A program made the position numbers and the translations under genes. This document shows, piece after piece, positions 54,535-62,869 of a stretch of 64,000 bases of DNA. How positions within the stretch are numbered: position 1 is the stretch's first letter; the number at the start of each line of letters is the position of its first letter. Origin of the DNA: Blastocatellia bacterium. GTDB taxonomy: Bacteria; Acidobacteriota; Blastocatellia; UBA7656. The notes under the pieces were generated by a model, which saw only the letters and a program-made list of their open reading frames with translations, ran no database searches and was not told where the DNA came from. The DNA lies in contig DATENM010000102.1 of assembly GCA_035275065.1 (NCBI GenBank), positions 62,001-126,000 on the forward strand, read 5' to 3'.

Positions 54535-55626
54535 ATGCTTAAACTCGATTTTCTGCGAAGCAAACACCTGAACAAATTCTTAGCTTTATTGGCTATATTG
54601 ATCCTTGTGGCGCCAACTCAGGGTGGCCCGCCATTAACATCCGTCATTGAATGTGAAGATTTTCAGCTTACAGAAGAAGGCGGATATCCTGCGGCTCTTT
54701 GTTTGGGGAGTGGAAACTGTACAGAAACCGGTAGTGGTCAAGCATACATTTTCCTTTGGATGTTAGCTGATTTGGATTGCCCGAATCAACTTGTATTTAA
54801 TGAAGTCAGCGTAACGGGCCGAGTGGGCGGGGTTAGTCTATACGGAAATGCAGTTAGCTGGTGTGCTGATACTGGACGATTGCGTGGTAATGGACGTGCA
54901 GATACGGGCTGTGACGGGAGCAGCAATCCTGTCGTTCCGAGCTATTACCCGGAGGCATGTTATCTCCCGCCAATTAATACCGACCCGCCACCGTCAGACC
55001 CTCCTGGAGGTGTAGTCTATTGTGACTTCGCCGCGCAAAATTGCGCCGATGAACTGGGTTGGCTTGATAATGATTGTATATGCCACTTCGATACACCCAT
55101 ATTAATTGATGTTGCTGGCAATGGCTTTAATCTCACGAGTGTGGCAGATGGTGTTGACTTTGATTTCAGAGGCCAAGGCCATCTCGAACATATGTCGTGG
55201 ACTGCCGCTGGCTCAGATGACGCATTTCTTGTGCTTGATCGCAATGGCAACGGCAGAATAGATGACGGTAGCGAGCTATTTGGGAACATCACATCGCAAC
55301 CACCTTCAGATCATCGGAATGGATTTCTTGCATTAGCTGAATATGACAAGCCAGAAAACGGCGGCAATACTGATGGCATGATAGATTATAGGGATCGAAT
55401 CTTTTCCTCGCTCCTGTTATGGAGGGACATTAATCATAATGGCATTTCAGAGGCAAATGAGCTGATAGCACTTTCATCATCAGGTATTGCAAGAATAGAC
55501 CTCGATTACAGATTGTCCAACCGGCGCGATCGGTACGGCAATCATTTTCGCTATAGAGCAAAGGTATACGATTCGAGAGGAGCGCAGGCCGGGAGATGGG
55601 CCTGGGATGTTTTCTTTATTCCATAG
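54535..55626 (+). CDS. Secreted protein with three EF-loop calcium motifs, island gene 1
   Basis: 363 residues. Signal peptide about 8-32. A Cys-rich N-terminal part (~35-165, including CEDF, GSGNCTETG, CADTG, ACYLPP) precedes a domain that opens TPILIDVAGNGFNLTS and contains three EF-hand-like loops: DRNGNGRIDDGSE (~240), NTDGMIDYRD (~277) and DINHNGISEANE (~300). The end is YGNHFRYRAKVYDSRGAQAGRWAWDVFFIP. I associate this C-terminal layout with exported proteins of Acidobacteriota, from memory and unchecked; function unknown. The codon use is much more A/T rich than the neighbours. It is paired with the gene at 55687 in the same island. Confidence 0.78.
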   Translation: MLKLDFLRSKHLNKFLALLAILILVAPTQGGPPLTSVIECEDFQLTEEGGYPAALCLGSGNCTETGSGQAYIFLWMLADLDCPNQLVFNEVSVTGRVGGVSLYGNAVSWCADTGRLRGNGRADTGCDGSSNPVVPSYYPEACYLPPINTDPPPSDPPGGVVYCDFAAQNCADELGWLDNDCICHFDTPILIDVAGNGFNLTSVADGVDFDFRGQGHLEHMSWTAAGSDDAFLVLDRNGNGRIDDGSELFGNITSQPPSDHRNGFLALAEYDKPENGGNTDGMIDYRDRIFSSLLLWRDINHNGISEANELIALSSSGIARIDLDYRLSNRRDRYGNHFRYRAKVYDSRGAQAGRWAWDVFFIP

Positions 55627-55686
55627 GGGTGGCTGCTGTGGGCCGCCCTATCTAACATTCAGAAGTTTAAGCTGAAGAGTCAAGTT

Positions 55687-56709
55687 ATGAAAAAAGTCAC
55701 TTTCGCGATTCTGACAATCATAGTAGCATTACTGATCCCCATTATATTTTTACCATTCGGTAGACAGGTTAACGCCGTGACTGTAAAGGTGAAAGTGAAA
55801 GATTACCCGGAACATGGGTTGAAGCTTATAGATTCTACTGACCCTTCTTTCCAGAATCACATTTCGGCTTTTTCAAAGGGAACACATAGCCCAGTAGTAG
55901 ACTCAATGAAATTGTTCTCAGTGCTCCTCAAGAACGTAGGAGATAAAGCCATTGTTGGATATTGGATGAAGTGGGAATTAGTTAAAGCAGATGGAACAAT
56001 TGTCACGTGCGAAAGCGGCGGGATTAATCCCGCCGCCCTTATGGATGGTGGATCGCCAGGATTAGAACACCTATCCGTTAGCAGTGGCTACGCTATCAGA
56101 CCAGGTTCCACACAACTTGTTTCGCCATCACTTTCTTTAGGAGAGGATCAAGCCGGAGGCATAGGTATGTTGGGCGGGGGCTATGTTAAGCAAGCAAATC
56201 GCGAACAAATTCAGCAAGCAGCACAAACTGGAAATCTCAAGATGATGATGGATCAGGTAGCCAGAGAGTTGCAAAATTATAAGAGCATCAACGTCTCACT
56301 CGATGGGGCATTTTTTGAGGATGGAACGTTTGTTGGCGATGACAGTACGAACTACTTTGCGAAGATTCAAGCCAACATAGATGCAAAGCGTGATCTTCTG
56401 GAAGAAATAGCATTCGCCCTAAAACATAATGACAGCGAAGATGAGATTTTCGATTACATTAAAGAAGTGGCGCGTCAAGTGAACACGGCTTCAGAATCAG
56501 GGTTTACTCCCACAGACTACTACAGCTATCAGAAGAGGATCTATGCTGAGGAAATGCTTCGCATGAGAGATGCTATGGGTGGACACAGGGCAATAACGGT
56601 ATCCTTGCAAGCGCTCCGCAAACCTTGGCCCAAATTAAAGAAATTGCCCTTTATACTTGAACACACGTCAGAGAGGGTTGAACCAAAGTCATCAATCAAG
56701 AAAGAGTGA
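55687..56709 (+). CDS. Uncharacterised exported or anchored protein, island gene 2
   Basis: 340 residues with an N-terminal signal/anchor (VTFAILTIIVALLIPIIFLPF, 4-24). No recognised domain. The middle holds an Ig-like looking stretch (VLLKNVGDKAIVGYWMKWELVKADG, ~79-103) with Gly-rich GGIGMLGGGY (~158), then an alpha-helical half with many charged residues. No catalytic motif. It follows gene 1 by 60 nt and is likely transcribed with it; the pair may act together (inference). Confidence 0.72.
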   Translation: MKKVTFAILTIIVALLIPIIFLPFGRQVNAVTVKVKVKDYPEHGLKLIDSTDPSFQNHISAFSKGTHSPVVDSMKLFSVLLKNVGDKAIVGYWMKWELVKADGTIVTCESGGINPAALMDGGSPGLEHLSVSSGYAIRPGSTQLVSPSLSLGEDQAGGIGMLGGGYVKQANREQIQQAAQTGNLKMMMDQVARELQNYKSINVSLDGAFFEDGTFVGDDSTNYFAKIQANIDAKRDLLEEIAFALKHNDSEDEIFDYIKEVARQVNTASESGFTPTDYYSYQKRIYAEEMLRMRDAMGGHRAITVSLQALRKPWPKLKKLPFILEHTSERVEPKSSIKKE

Positions 56710-56765
56710 AAACAACATAGGTAGCCGCCCCAGTTCGTAGAGATTCTCGCCGCTGAGTTACGCCT

Positions 56766-57143
56766 TCACTTCTCGGCCATGGCGTCAGTGACTTTGATGC
56801 GCCCGGCGATGATCTCTTTCTTGGCGCGCTCGACTTCGTCGAGAACCGACTGCGGGATTAGGTTGCGGTTGTAATCGTCGAGCGCATAGCCGACGCCGTC
56901 GCTTTCAAGGCCGAACTCGTGAATGCCACCCTTGAATTGATTGCCGATGACATCCTTGACGGTGTCATAAACGGCATTATCCACGCGCTTCATCATGCTG
57001 GTCAGAATGAAGCCCGGCTTCACCCAGTTCTGATTCGCATCCACGCCGATGGCCAGATGGTTGGTCTCTTCCGCCGCGTCAAAGACGCCAAGGCCGGAAT
57101 TGCCGGCGGCCTGAAAGATGACATCGGCGCCGCGCTCGATCTG
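56766..57143 (-). repeat. 378-bp direct repeat, copy 2 (bmp 3' end)
   Basis: Same segment as 53999-54376 at a 2767-nt distance; one boundary coincides exactly with the bmp stop codon, the other lies after ctcgatctg. About 98 per cent identical (seven differences). Confidence 0.92.
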
Positions 57144-57782
57144 CGCCTTCGCCAGCTCTTTGCCCTTGCCGGGATTGTTCCACGCCGAGTCATTGACGCC
57201 GACGTAGTTCTCAAAGACCTCGATCTTCGGGTTGGCAAAACGCGCGCCTTCGGCATAGCCGGTGGCGAACTTGTGGATCAGCGGGATGTCCATGCCGCCG
57301 ACGAAGCCAACCTTGTTGGTCTTCGTCGTGCGCGCCGCGATCATGCCGACGAGAAACGAGCCTTCGTGTTCCTTGAAGATCAGCGAAGCGACGTTCGGCG
57401 CATCAATGACACCGTCAATGATGGCAAACTTGAGATTGGGATAGTCCTTCGACACTTGCTCCATGATCGGCGCTTGCGCGAAACCGACGCCAATGATCAG
57501 GTCATAGCCGCGCTCGGCAAAGGCGCGCATAGATGGTTCAATCGAAGTCGGGTCGCCCGGCTCGACATCGCGCAAGATCATGTCGCTGGGCATATCCTTG
57601 AGCGCCCGCTGGACGCCAACCCAGGCGGCGGCGTTGAATGACTTGTCATCCTTGCCGCCGATGTCAAAGACGATGCCGACGCGCTTCTTGCCGCTCGCCT
57701 CGTCGCCGCCGCCAAGCACACGGCTGCAACCCGGGGCGATGAGCAAAGCGCACAACAGAACTGCCAATGCCGTTTGCTTCAT
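56766..57782 (-). CDS. BMP/PnrA-type nucleoside-binding lipoprotein
   Basis: Start ATG 57782 with GGAAG upstream; 338 residues. Signal peptide with lipobox (LLIAPGC, ~14-20), then the BMP fold: RVGIVFDIGGKDDKSFNAAAWVGVQRA (~33), GYDLIIGVGFAQAP (~103), FAIIDGVIDAPNVASLIFKEHEGSFLVGMIAA, KVGFVGGMDIPLIHKF and the shared 3' part with IFQAAGNSGLGVFDAA (~243). Relatives bind purine nucleosides or related ligands for an ABC transporter in the outer leaf of the inner membrane; no permease or ATPase gene follows here. The 3' 378 nt exists in a second copy at 53999. It ends the sigma/pdp/asparaginase operon. Confidence 0.9.
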   Translation of the reverse strand: MKQTALAVLLCALLIAPGCSRVLGGGDEASGKKRVGIVFDIGGKDDKSFNAAAWVGVQRALKDMPSDMILRDVEPGDPTSIEPSMRAFAERGYDLIIGVGFAQAPIMEQVSKDYPNLKFAIIDGVIDAPNVASLIFKEHEGSFLVGMIAARTTKTNKVGFVGGMDIPLIHKFATGYAEGARFANPKIEVFENYVGVNDSAWNNPGKGKELAKAQIERGADVIFQAAGNSGLGVFDAAEETNHLAIGVDANQNWVKPGFILTSMMKRVDNAVYDTVKDVIGNQFKGGIHEFGLESDGVGYALDDYNRNLIPQSVLDEVERAKKEIIAGRIKVTDAMAEK

Positions 57783-57816
57783 TAAGACTTCCCTTCCTCT
57801 TGATCTCGCCGTGGCC

Positions 57817-58950
57817 TTATACATCGGGCACTTCGTACAGGTAAGGCATGTCGTGCAGCTTGTTCTCCTTGCCATCATGCACGGCGTAGCGCGAGCGGTG
57901 GCGCTCGCCGCGCGCGTTGATCGAGTAAGCCCACAGCGACCCCGCGCCATACTCGCCCTTCTTGTTCAACGCATAGAAATTGAGGTGGAACTTGCTGAGC
58001 TTGGCCCGGTTGTTATTGTAGTTGGCGACCACCCGCTTGCAGGCTTCGAGGCAGGCATCCGTAGGCGATGCGCCGCGCCGCATCATCTCGACGATGGTGT
58101 GCGCGCCATTGATCTTGATGCACTCTTCGCCGCGCCCCGTAGAGCCGGCGGCGCCGATTTCGTTATCCACGAACAGGCCGCAGCCGATGATCGGCGAATC
58201 GCCGACGCGCCCCGGTATCTTCCACGCCAGCCCGCTGGTCGTCGTCACGCCCGACAGGTCGCCACGCCCGTTGACGGCGATGCAGTTGATCGTTCCCGTC
58301 GGCGGGTGGGCGATGTACTCTTCGATGCGCGCCAGTAGCTCGGCGCGATCCCAGTCACCGTTATAGATTAAGCTCTGCGGCTGACCGTCGGGCGTCGCCA
58401 GTCCCGGCCCCCAGGCGTCCTTGTCGCTCATCGTCTCTTTCCACTTCAGCCACGCGGCGCGCGACTCTTCGGTGAGCAAATCCATCGCCTTGAAGCCATG
58501 CGCCAGCGCGAATCGCAAAGCGCCTTCACCGACGAGCAGCAAGTGATCTGTGCGCTCTAAAACCAGCTTGGCGACCAGCGACGGGTTCTTGATGTTGCGC
58601 AACGAAGCGACCGCGCCGGCGCGGTGCGTCGGCCCGTGCATGACGCTGGAGTCTAACTCGACGACGCCCTCTTCATTCGGCAAGCCGCCGTAGCCGACGC
58701 TCTGATCTTTCGGGTCGTCTTCGACAATGTTGACCCCGGCAATCACCGCATCGAGCGTATCGCGGCCCGCGCGAATCATCTCCATCGCCTTGGCGGTGGC
58801 GGCCAAGCCATTGGCGCTCGATACGACGACAGGGCGAGTGCCACCCTGGACGGCAAGCGCAGATCGCGGCGCTTCATTAATCATGCCGGCGGCAACCCCG
58901 GCGACGGCGCTCGTGCGAACGAAATCGCGGCGTGTGATCTTGTTTTTCAT
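57817..58950 (-). CDS. Isoaspartyl peptidase / glycosylasparaginase-like Ntn-hydrolase
   Basis: ATG 58950 with AGGAG 10 nt upstream (a GTG at 58956 is the alternative). 377 residues. A Tat-type leader (KITRRDFVRTSAVAGVAAGM) marks it for export. Family signatures are PVVVSSANGLAATAKAMEMIRAGRDTLDAVIAGVNIVEDDP, a HGPTHRAGAVASLRNIKNP stretch, and the autocleavage site with nucleophilic Thr in GDLSGVTTTSGLAWKIPGRVGDSPIIGCGLFVDN (~230-262). Such enzymes self-cleave before the Thr and hydrolyse Asn-GlcNAc bonds or isoaspartyl peptides. Located between pdp and bmp on the minus strand, 34 nt before the bmp start. Confidence 0.9.
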   Translation of the reverse strand: MKNKITRRDFVRTSAVAGVAAGMINEAPRSALAVQGGTRPVVVSSANGLAATAKAMEMIRAGRDTLDAVIAGVNIVEDDPKDQSVGYGGLPNEEGVVELDSSVMHGPTHRAGAVASLRNIKNPSLVAKLVLERTDHLLLVGEGALRFALAHGFKAMDLLTEESRAAWLKWKETMSDKDAWGPGLATPDGQPQSLIYNGDWDRAELLARIEEYIAHPPTGTINCIAVNGRGDLSGVTTTSGLAWKIPGRVGDSPIIGCGLFVDNEIGAAGSTGRGEECIKINGAHTIVEMMRRGASPTDACLEACKRVVANYNNNRAKLSKFHLNFYALNKKGEYGAGSLWAYSINARGERHRSRYAVHDGKENKLHDMPYLYEVPDV

Positions 58951-59091
58951 AACCACTTTTCTCCTAATCGGTGTGACGCTCGCAAGCGGCTGTTGGTGTT
59001 CCGGGCCACTGTCCCGGCGGCTGATTGCGCGTGATTCAACAGTGAAGGACGATTCTATTCCCTTCTCAGCGGGTTTGTAAACGAAGCGGCA

Positions 59092-60396
59092 TCAGCGCAG
59101 CACATCTTTAATCAACACCGGCGGCGCGGTCGCTTCAGCGCCGATCTGATAAGCCTGGAGAATGACGGCGGCGGCTTCGTCTACCAGCACCGCGTCATTG
59201 AAGTGCATGACGGCCAGCGGCGTGCGCTCTTCGACGCGGTCGCCGATGCGCGCATGGATGGTCAGTCCGACGCTCAGATCGATCTTTGAATCGAGCCGCA
59301 GGCGGCCCGCGCCGAGCAGCATCGAAGCGCGCCCGATAGCCGCCGTGTCAATCGCTTGCACAGTGCCGCTGCGCCGGGCTAAAACCGCGCGCTCATGCCG
59401 CGCCGTCGGCAATAACGAATAATCATCCAGCACACGTGGGTCGCCGGATTGCGCGGCGATGATCTCGCGCATCTTTTCAAGCGCCGCCCCCTTTGCGATC
59501 AACTCGTCATAGCGGGCGCGGCCTTCGTCAACCGTAGCCACCGCGCCGCCAAGCACCAGCATCTCGGCTGAAAGCTCGCGGCAAAGCGTGATGAAGTCGT
59601 CCGGCCCCTGGCCGCGCAAGGCATCGAAGGCTTCGATCATTTCCAGAGCGTTGCCGACCGTGCGACCGAGCGGCTGGTTCATGTCCGTGAGCAGCGCGAC
59701 ACAATCTTTGCCGAGACCGCGGGCGATCTGAATCATCAGCTCGGCGAGCTGGCGGGCTTCGGCTTCTGTCTTCATGAACGCGCCGTTGCCGACTTTGACA
59801 TCAAGCACCAGGCCGGTGATGCCTTCGGCCATCTTCTTGCTCATAATCGAAGCGGCCATCAGCGGGCGGCAGGGCACGGTAGCCGTCACGTCGCGCAAGG
59901 CGTAGAGCTTGCGGTCGGCGGGCGCTATCTGGGCAGTCTGGCCGATCAGCGCGACGCCAACCTGCGTGAGCGTGGCGCGAAATTCGGCAAGCGACAGGTT
60001 GGTGCGAAAGCCCTGGACCGAGTCGAGCTTGTCGAGCGTGCCGCCGGAATGCGCCAGGGCGCGGCCCGAAATCATCGGCACAGGCACGCCCGCCGCCGCG
60101 ACAACCGGCGCGATGACTAGAGAAGTCTTATCGCCGACGCCGCCCGTCGAATGCTTATCGACGCGCAGGCGGCCCAGCTCAGACAGGTCTAAGACCTCGC
60201 CCGAATGCAGCATCTCTTCGGTGAGCGCGATGGCTTCGGCATCCGTCATGCCGCGCAGGAAGATGGCCATCAGCAAGGCCGACACCTGATAGTCGGCAAT
60301 CTCGCCGGCAGTATAACCTTGAATGATGAAGTGAATCTCGTCGCGCGTCAGATGTTTGCCGTCGCGTTTCTTTTCGATAATGTCAACCGCTCGCAT
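59092..60396 (-). CDS. Pyrimidine-nucleoside / thymidine phosphorylase
   Basis: Start ATG 60396; a longer frame to 60498 overlaps the sigma-factor gene and is rejected. 434 residues, normal for the family. It splits thymidine or uridine with phosphate into base and (deoxy)ribose 1-phosphate. Motifs: MRAVDIIEKKRDGKHLTRDEI, LLMAIFLRGMTDAEAIALTEEMLHSGE, the phosphate/nucleoside site DKHSTGGVGDKTSLVIAP (~82-99), SGRALAHSGGTLDKLDSVQG, and KVGNGAFMKTEAEARQLAELM. The C-terminal PYNP domain (~345-434) is present. It stands 36 nt after the sigma-factor gene, and the bmp lipoprotein gene is close, which fits nucleoside salvage. Confidence 0.93.
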   Translation of the reverse strand: MRAVDIIEKKRDGKHLTRDEIHFIIQGYTAGEIADYQVSALLMAIFLRGMTDAEAIALTEEMLHSGEVLDLSELGRLRVDKHSTGGVGDKTSLVIAPVVAAAGVPVPMISGRALAHSGGTLDKLDSVQGFRTNLSLAEFRATLTQVGVALIGQTAQIAPADRKLYALRDVTATVPCRPLMAASIMSKKMAEGITGLVLDVKVGNGAFMKTEAEARQLAELMIQIARGLGKDCVALLTDMNQPLGRTVGNALEMIEAFDALRGQGPDDFITLCRELSAEMLVLGGAVATVDEGRARYDELIAKGAALEKMREIIAAQSGDPRVLDDYSLLPTARHERAVLARRSGTVQAIDTAAIGRASMLLGAGRLRLDSKIDLSVGLTIHARIGDRVEERTPLAVMHFNDAVLVDEAAAVILQAYQIGAEATAPPVLIKDVLR

Positions 60397-60431
60397 GATT
60401 GATCTTGGCCCTGGCGTCTGCCGGCGTGCCG

Positions 60432-61016
60432 TCAGTTGGTGCCGGCCTCTGTCTCCTGTTTGATCTCGCGGTAGAGCCAGGCTTTGGCTTTCAGCCATTC
60501 GCGCTTGACCGTGATGGCCGAGACGCCGAGCACTTCTGCCGTCTCTTCAACGCTCAGTCCGCTGAAGTAGCGCAGCTCGACGATGCGGCACTTGCGCTCG
60601 TCAATCCGGCTCAATCGGTCGAGCGCCTCGTTGAGCGCCAGCAGGTCAACCGACTCTTCCGGCGTCGCGGCCACCGCATCGTCGAGCGTGATGCGCAGCG
60701 CCGAGCCGCCGCGCCGGGCATAGCGCCGCGAGCGCGCGTGGTCAACCAGCAGGTGACGCATCACCTGCGCGGCGACTCCGAAGAAGTGCGCGCGGTTCTG
60801 CCAGTCCGCATGCTGCTGGCCGAGCAGCCGCATGTAGGCTTCATTGACCAGCGCCGTCGTCTGCAAAGTGTGGTCGCCGCGCTCACGTTTCATGTAGCGC
60901 CGCGCCAGGGCGTGCAGCTCGTCGTAGACCAGCAGCATCAGCTTGTCGAGCGCCGCGTGATCGCCGCCGCGCCAGTCTACGAGTAGCTGAGTGACTTCCT
61001 GTGGCGAGGTTGCCAT
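60432..61016 (-). CDS. ECF-type sigma factor (PF07638 group)
   Basis: Start ATG 61016 gives 194 residues; an ATG at 61046/61049 is also possible. Region 2 (ELHALARRYMKRERGDHTLQTTALVNEAYMRLL...WQNRAHFFGVAAQVMRHLLVDHARSRRYARRGG) and region 4 (RKCRIVELRYFSGLSVEETAEVLGVSAITVKREWLKAKAWLYREI) are typical of the sigma-70 ECF subgroup that is expanded in Acidobacteriota and Planctomycetota. No anti-sigma gene is adjacent. It may drive the downstream nucleoside operon, but no target promoter was recognised. Confidence 0.92.
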   Translation of the reverse strand: MATSPQEVTQLLVDWRGGDHAALDKLMLLVYDELHALARRYMKRERGDHTLQTTALVNEAYMRLLGQQHADWQNRAHFFGVAAQVMRHLLVDHARSRRYARRGGSALRITLDDAVAATPEESVDLLALNEALDRLSRIDERKCRIVELRYFSGLSVEETAEVLGVSAITVKREWLKAKAWLYREIKQETEAGTN

Positions 61017-61243
61017 TGCCGTCTCCGTCCGCCCTGCGGGATGCATCAAGGCCGAGACGAATTATAGCGTCTGCGCCCTGGCTTATCTAACGCCCGCCGA
61101 CGATCTAACAGAATAAGCGACCCGGCATGATACCGATTCGCCGCGCTTATCGCTTATGAGAGTGGAGGCCAAAGACGATTCCCACCACCGCGTGGTCCGG
61201 CAGATTTGTCCCCGGCCCGAAAACTGAGAATAGGAGAAAAACG

Positions 61244-62857
61244 ATGAAAAAAAGATTAGTCCATTACAGATTTTTGCTTTGTGCTGTCGTGCTCTGCGGC
61301 CTGCTGGCCGTATCGCCTCTTCCCCGCATTGAAGTCCGAGCCTTCGGTTCGGAAGGCGTTGGCCAACAACAAACAGGCCTTCGTCTGCAACCCGGAGCGG
61401 CCTTACAGGTAGACAACTGTCCGGGAAACATCGTAGTTAACGGAGGTTTTACGAACGGGCTGGCCCCCTGGACGGTGGCCTACGGAACTCCCGACCTGAG
61501 CACGGGCCCAGGATATCTTGATCCAGGGGCTGTCGGCATGTGGGGGAATCAAAACCCAACTATTGGCGAGGGCCTTCAACAGGCACTGACCACGGTTACA
61601 GGGAAAACCTACATCGGCTCGGTCGCTTTCCAGCGAGTCAACGACCCTGGCAAGCTGCCTTACGCGATGCTTAAGCTGCGGACTTCCACGACGCCGCTGT
61701 CCTCTGTGGCGGGGGGGAACACGATCTTCCTGTCGCCCAGCGTCAACGACCTGAGTTGGCATCCCTACTCTTTCAGCTTTATGGCTCCAGGCCCGGTCAC
61801 CTATCTCACGATCAATGTCGAAAACAATTCAAGCGCTAATGACGGCGGGCAGACTTCCTACGCCCGGGTCGACGATATCTGCATTCGAGAGGAGGGGGCG
61901 CCTGACTTCAAGGCAACGACTGTATGCCAGGGTCAACCAACTGTTTTCACAATTAGCGCTTCTGGCTCGACGTCATGGAACTGGGATTTCGGCGACGGCA
62001 CAAACAGCAATCAACAGAACCCGACTCACACCTACGCCAATGCGGGAACCTACACCGTGAAGCTGTGCGTCAATGGGACCACCAATTGTGTGACCAAGAC
62101 GGTGACGGTGCTCTCGGCGCCCCCTGCCCCTGTCATCACTGGCCCGAACGACTCGTGCGGCTTGCCGGTCGCGACCTACTCTGTGCCGGCAACAGGAGGT
62201 GTGGCTTACTCGTGGGCTGTGAACGGCGGAGTGATTCAGGGTTCGTCAACGACTAACAGTGTCAACGTCGTCTGGAATCCGTCGGGCACGGGAACGATCA
62301 CTGTGACCGTGACCAGTAAAGGCCAATGCCCGTCCTCCGCCACGATGACCGTCCGCAACTGCGACCTTTATCAAGGGGAATGTTGCGTGAAGGACAAATT
62401 CCAGGTCGACCTGAAGAGTCTGAGCTATGTGGGAAACGGTGTTTACAATTTCACCCCGGCCCTGACCACCAGCATGCCGAATATCATCCGCGTCACTGCC
62501 AACATCATCAGCGCATCAGTCACCTATTCTCCGACCAAGTGCGGCACGGGCGGCCCCGCGAACGCCTACGTTGTGGGCGCGTCAAACGTCTCCCCGTTCG
62601 TCGCCTCGTTGCCGATTGCCAATGACCACGAAGCGATCTGGCATGGGTTCGCCCCCGCCGTCAGCGGTGTCAGCTTTCCGATGCAGCTCCACTTCCCGCT
62701 GCCGCCGACAGGCTTGTGCACGGACTCCCTGATATTCTGCATGAAATTCACCGTCAGGGATCGCAATTGCAAAACCTGTGAGATCATCCAGTGCTTTGGC
62801 CCGTTCAAGCGCGGCGGCGGAATCCAACCTAATGACACCAGCAACCCGCCGAATTGA
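61244..62857 (+). CDS. Secreted PKD-domain protein
   Basis: 537 residues. Signal peptide about 8-32. An N-terminal beta-domain (IVVNGGFTNGLAPWTVA..., ~65-215) resembles carbohydrate-binding-type jellyrolls. Then come a PKD domain (TSWNWDFGDGTNSNQQNPTHTYANAGTYTVKLCV, ~245-285) and a second Ig-like unit with YSWAVNGG (~290-375). The Cys-containing C-terminal region (~378-525) has no recognised domain. Probably exported and perhaps surface-attached. It lies alone, with AGGAG 7 nt before the ATG, divergent from the sigma-factor gene across a 227-nt gap. Confidence 0.82.
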   Translation: MKKRLVHYRFLLCAVVLCGLLAVSPLPRIEVRAFGSEGVGQQQTGLRLQPGAALQVDNCPGNIVVNGGFTNGLAPWTVAYGTPDLSTGPGYLDPGAVGMWGNQNPTIGEGLQQALTTVTGKTYIGSVAFQRVNDPGKLPYAMLKLRTSTTPLSSVAGGNTIFLSPSVNDLSWHPYSFSFMAPGPVTYLTINVENNSSANDGGQTSYARVDDICIREEGAPDFKATTVCQGQPTVFTISASGSTSWNWDFGDGTNSNQQNPTHTYANAGTYTVKLCVNGTTNCVTKTVTVLSAPPAPVITGPNDSCGLPVATYSVPATGGVAYSWAVNGGVIQGSSTTNSVNVVWNPSGTGTITVTVTSKGQCPSSATMTVRNCDLYQGECCVKDKFQVDLKSLSYVGNGVYNFTPALTTSMPNIIRVTANIISASVTYSPTKCGTGGPANAYVVGASNVSPFVASLPIANDHEAIWHGFAPAVSGVSFPMQLHFPLPPTGLCTDSLIFCMKFTVRDRNCKTCEIIQCFGPFKRGGGIQPNDTSNPPN

Positions 62858-62869
62858 GCGGAAGACCGA

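Larger units (their letters stand above)
54377..56765. mobile_element. AT-rich two-gene island inserted in the bmp 3' region
   Basis: 2389 nt of clearly lower GC content than the rest of the window, bounded on each side by the same 378-nt bmp 3' segment (53999-54376 and 56766-57143, direct orientation). It carries two plus-strand genes and no recognisable integrase or transposase. Near the left end lies an AT palindrome-like stretch (54383-54424, ttattaatt...attaattaa). The arrangement is like integration into a gene with regeneration of its 3' end. Confidence 0.75.

Noticed and set aside
57783..57950. Longer bmp reading frame to 57950
   Set aside because: It overlaps the upstream peptidase-like gene; ATG 57782 is followed at once by a lipoprotein signal and has a ribosome site.
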